DNA from: an uncultured Pelagibacteraceae bacterium
GTDB taxonomy: Bacteria; Pseudomonadota; Alphaproteobacteria; Pelagibacterales; Pelagibacteraceae
Direction of reading: 5' to 3'
DNA length: 64,000 bases
Assembly: GCA_902614355.1 (NCBI GenBank)
Contig: CACMKP010000004.1
Coordinates: forward strand, 24,282 to 88,281
The notes under the pieces are model-generated. The model was not told the DNA's origin. It did not search any database and saw only the letters and a program-made list of their open reading frames with translations. This document shows, piece by piece, positions 61,487 through 64,000 of this stretch (positions within the stretch are counted from its first letter, which is position 1; each line of letters starts with the position of its first letter). Both the position numbers and the translations under genes were made by a program.

Positions 61487-62458
61487 ATGAAATTCATAAA
61501 ATACTTATCAATTATTTTAGTTTCATCAATTTTGTCAATTAATTCTTCTTTTGCAGAAAAATGGGATATGGCATTAGCTTATGGTGCTGGTAATTTTCAT
61601 TCTGCAAACGCAACTGAATTTGCAAAAAATGTGACTGAAAAAACTGGTGGAAAACTTACAATAGTTACTCATCCAGGAGGCTCATTATTTAAAGGTGGAG
61701 AAATCTTTAGAGCTGTGAGAACCGGTCAAGCTCAAATTGGAGAAAGATTTATGTCAGCTTTAGGTAAAGAGGACCCTTTACTAGAAGTAGACTCACAGCC
61801 ATTCTTGGCAACATCTTACTCGGATGCAATGAAATTATACAAAGCATCTAAAGCTGAGATCATCAAAGGCTTAGATGAAAAAGGTTTAGTATTTCTTTAT
61901 GCTGTGCCATGGCCTGCACAAGGCTTATATAGCAAAAAGGAAATCAACTCTGTCAATGACCTTAAGGGTTTAAAGTTCAGAGCATATAATTCTGCAACGA
62001 TTAGAATTGCTGAGCTAACAGGTATGGCGCCAACAAAAATTGAAGCTGCTGAAATTAGCCAAGCATTTTCCACAGGTGCTGTTGAAAGTATGATCACTTC
62101 CCCTACTACAGGAAAAAATTCTAAAATATGGGAAAATGGAGTGAAATATTTTTATGATATAGCAGCTTGGTTCCCAAAAAATATGGTGATTGTAAATAAA
62201 GATGCTTGGAATAAACTTGATCAATCTACAAAAGATATAGTGATGAAACAAGCAGCTTTAGCGGAAAGAAAAGGCTGGCAATTATCTAAACAAGGAAATG
62301 TTAGTGATAAAAAAGCCTTAGCTAATGCTGGTATGGTAGTAGGTACCGTAAACGCATCTTTACAGGCTCATTTTGAAAAAGTAGGTGAGACGATGGCAAA
62401 GGAATGGTCTCAAAAAGCTGGTTCAAGAGGAGCAGCTGTCTTATCTAGTTATAAATAA
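61487..62458 (+). CDS. dctP: TRAP transporter substrate-binding protein DctP
   Basis: Signal peptide; FKGGEIFRAVRTGQAQIGERFMSALG, GLKFRAYNSATIRIAELTGMAPTKIEAAEISQAFSTGAVESMITSP; AGGAGG-like RBS. Confidence 0.94.
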   Translation: MKFIKYLSIILVSSILSINSSFAEKWDMALAYGAGNFHSANATEFAKNVTEKTGGKLTIVTHPGGSLFKGGEIFRAVRTGQAQIGERFMSALGKEDPLLEVDSQPFLATSYSDAMKLYKASKAEIIKGLDEKGLVFLYAVPWPAQGLYSKKEINSVNDLKGLKFRAYNSATIRIAELTGMAPTKIEAAEISQAFSTGAVESMITSPTTGKNSKIWENGVKYFYDIAAWFPKNMVIVNKDAWNKLDQSTKDIVMKQAALAERKGWQLSKQGNVSDKKALANAGMVVGTVNASLQAHFEKVGETMAKEWSQKAGSRGAAVLSSYK

Positions 62459-62470
62459 TTGTATATTAAA

Positions 62471-62502
62471 TTAAGGCCACTTATAATAATTAGTGGCCTT
62501 AA
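62471..62502. promoter_or_regulatory. Intercistronic hairpin between dctP and dctQ
   Basis: TTAAGGCCACT (62471-62481) / AGTGGCCTTAA (62492-62502), 11-bp perfect stem and 10-nt loop. Confidence 0.8.
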
Positions 62503-62507
62503 ATTTT

Positions 62508-62990
62508 ATGCTAGAATCTTTAAATAAGAATCTTAACAAACTTTATAAATTTTCAGGTTATATCGCTGCAATATTTTTAATTTTAGTTGCAGTTTTTATA
62601 TTAACAGGTATCTCATCAAGAATATTTGGTTTTTATATTAGAGGCCTTGCAGAATACTCTGGTTATTGTATGGCTGCAGCATCTTTTTTTGCATTAGCTT
62701 ATACATTTGTTGAAAATGGTCACATAAGAATTACTCTTTTTCTAGAAAAATTATCAGGGTCAAAAAGAAAATTTATTGAAATCTGGTGTCTAAGTGTAGC
62801 AACTTTTTTTTCAGGTTACTTAGCATTTTATTTTATTAAGATGTTAATTATTTCTTATAAATTTCAAGAAAGAAGCGAGGGTGCAGATGAGATTTTAATT
62901 TGGATACCTCAATCGAGTGTAGCCCTTGGTTCTTCTATTTTCTTTATCTGTGTTTTTCATCAACTTATTTTGATATTTAAAAAAAGTTAA
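62508..62990 (+). CDS. dctQ: TRAP transporter small permease DctQ
   Basis: Four-TM DctQ-like protein, GLAEYSGYCMAAASFFALAYTFVENGHIRI; between dctP and dctM. ATG at 62508 preferred over the ORF-track GTG at 62493. Confidence 0.9.
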   Translation: MLESLNKNLNKLYKFSGYIAAIFLILVAVFILTGISSRIFGFYIRGLAEYSGYCMAAASFFALAYTFVENGHIRITLFLEKLSGSKRKFIEIWCLSVATFFSGYLAFYFIKMLIISYKFQERSEGADEILIWIPQSSVALGSSIFFICVFHQLILIFKKS

Positions 62991-64000
62991 ATGGCTGAAA
63001 TCCTCTTAACAATATTTTTTATTAGTGTTTTATTGTTTTTTCTTGGTTCTGGTATTTGGGTAGCCTTAAGCATGATTGGAGTATCTGCAATAGGTATGAT
63101 GTTATTTACATCAAGGCCAGTTGGAGATGCAATGGCAACAACAATATGGGGTACTTCATCATCATGGACACTTACAGCATTACCTTTGTTTGTCTGGATG
63201 GGAGAAATTTTATTTAGAACAAGACTTTCTGAGAATTTGTTTAAAGGTTTATCTCCGTGGATGCAAAAATTACCCGGAGGTTTAATTCACGTAAATGTAG
63301 TCGGTTGTGCTTTATTTGCTGCTATTTCAGGTTCCTCTGCAGCCACAGTTGCAACTGTAGGGAAGATGTCTATACCCGAGTTGAGAAAAAGAAATTATCC
63401 TGAGAAAATTTTACTTGGTAGTCTTGCTGGTTCTGGAACACTAGGTTTATTGATACCTCCGTCAATAATTTTGATTATTTATGGAGTAGCAGTTCAAGAG
63501 TCTATTGCAAAATTATTTATTGCTGGAATTTTACCTGGGATAATGATTGCATTAATTTTTATGTCATATGTTATTTTTTGGTCTTTGATTAACAAAAAAC
63601 AAATGCCCAAAATTGTGGAAGAATATTCAATTTTTGAAAAGATAAAAAGATCTAAACAACTTTTACCTGTTATAATTTTAATTTCAGCTGTTATAGGTTC
63701 AATATATACTGGTATAGCTACAGCTACTGAGGCAGCATCTCTAGGAGTCGTTGGAGCTTTAATTTTATCATATTTTCAAAAAAGTTTAACTTTGGAAACA
63801 TTTAAAACATCCTTATTAGGTGCAACAAAAACTTCTTGTATGATTGCATTTATCTTAGCAGGCTCAACTTTCCTATCTTTAGCAATGGGTTTTACAGGTT
63901 TACCTAGAAACTTGGCTGAGTGGATTCAAAATATGGATTTATCTCCTTATGTATTAATTTTTGTTCTAATGATTTTTTATATAATTTTAGGGATGTTTCT
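62991..64000 (+). CDS. dctM: TRAP transporter large permease DctM, 3' truncated by window end
   Basis: Open frame from ATG 62991 to end: MAEILLTIFFISVLLFFLGSGIWVALSMIGVSAIGMM, GSGTLGLLIPPSIILIIYGV. No stop in window. Confidence 0.93.
   Translation, partial: MAEILLTIFFISVLLFFLGSGIWVALSMIGVSAIGMMLFTSRPVGDAMATTIWGTSSSWTLTALPLFVWMGEILFRTRLSENLFKGLSPWMQKLPGGLIHVNVVGCALFAAISGSSAATVATVGKMSIPELRKRNYPEKILLGSLAGSGTLGLLIPPSIILIIYGVAVQESIAKLFIAGILPGIMIALIFMSYVIFWSLINKKQMPKIVEEYSIFEKIKRSKQLLPVIILISAVIGSIYTGIATATEAASLGVVGALILSYFQKSLTLETFKTSLLGATKTSCMIAFILAGSTFLSLAMGFTGLPRNLAEWIQNMDLSPYVLIFVLMIFYIILGMF

Noticed and set aside
1-64000. Search for CRISPR arrays, IS elements, prophage, toxin-antitoxin or rRNA
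   Set aside because: No repeat-spacer pattern, transposase, integrase, phage structural gene or rRNA was recognised; the window is almost entirely housekeeping genes.

Overview
AT-rich, very gene-dense bacterial chromosome segment. Gene content, alphaproteobacterial gene order and proteorhodopsin all look like a SAR11/Pelagibacterales-type genome (lineage is inference; no search was run). Left part: a division/cell-wall (dcw) cluster, rsmH(partial)-ftsL-like-ftsI-murE::murF fusion-mraY-murD-ftsW-murG-murC-murB-ddl-ftsQ-short ftsA-like-lpxC, then bamD and ligA. Middle: pepP-like, uvrD/pcrA, AsmA-like, fumC, a MazG-like gene, nadC, nadA, tRNA-Leu(GAG), a beta-propeller autotransporter, ygfZ-like, dihydroorotase, an SMR transporter, a propionyl/acetyl-CoA synthetase, a blue-tuned (Q105) proteorhodopsin followed by ferredoxin, ferredoxin reductase and GST, dksA with two tiny downstream ORFs, glycosyltransferases, ppc, an alginate-lyase-like protein, umuDC, a GFA protein, a glycerate-kinase-like gene, tolC, recA, alaS and icd. 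Right part: psd, pssA, a GT-like gene, rlmE, a CBS-less guaB, a TPR protein, guaA, panB, a TerC-family gene and a TRAP transporter (dctM truncated by the window end). No rRNA, CRISPR, IS element or prophage was seen. Most unusual signals: (1) a shortened FtsA-like protein that appears to lack most of the ATPase subdomains, with ftsZ missing from its expected slot before lpxC; (2) IMPDH without its CBS pair, with an A12 tract at the junction; (3) tandem dyads upstream of proteorhodopsin; (4) two coupled micro-ORFs after dksA; (5) every convergent gene junction overlaps or directly abuts.
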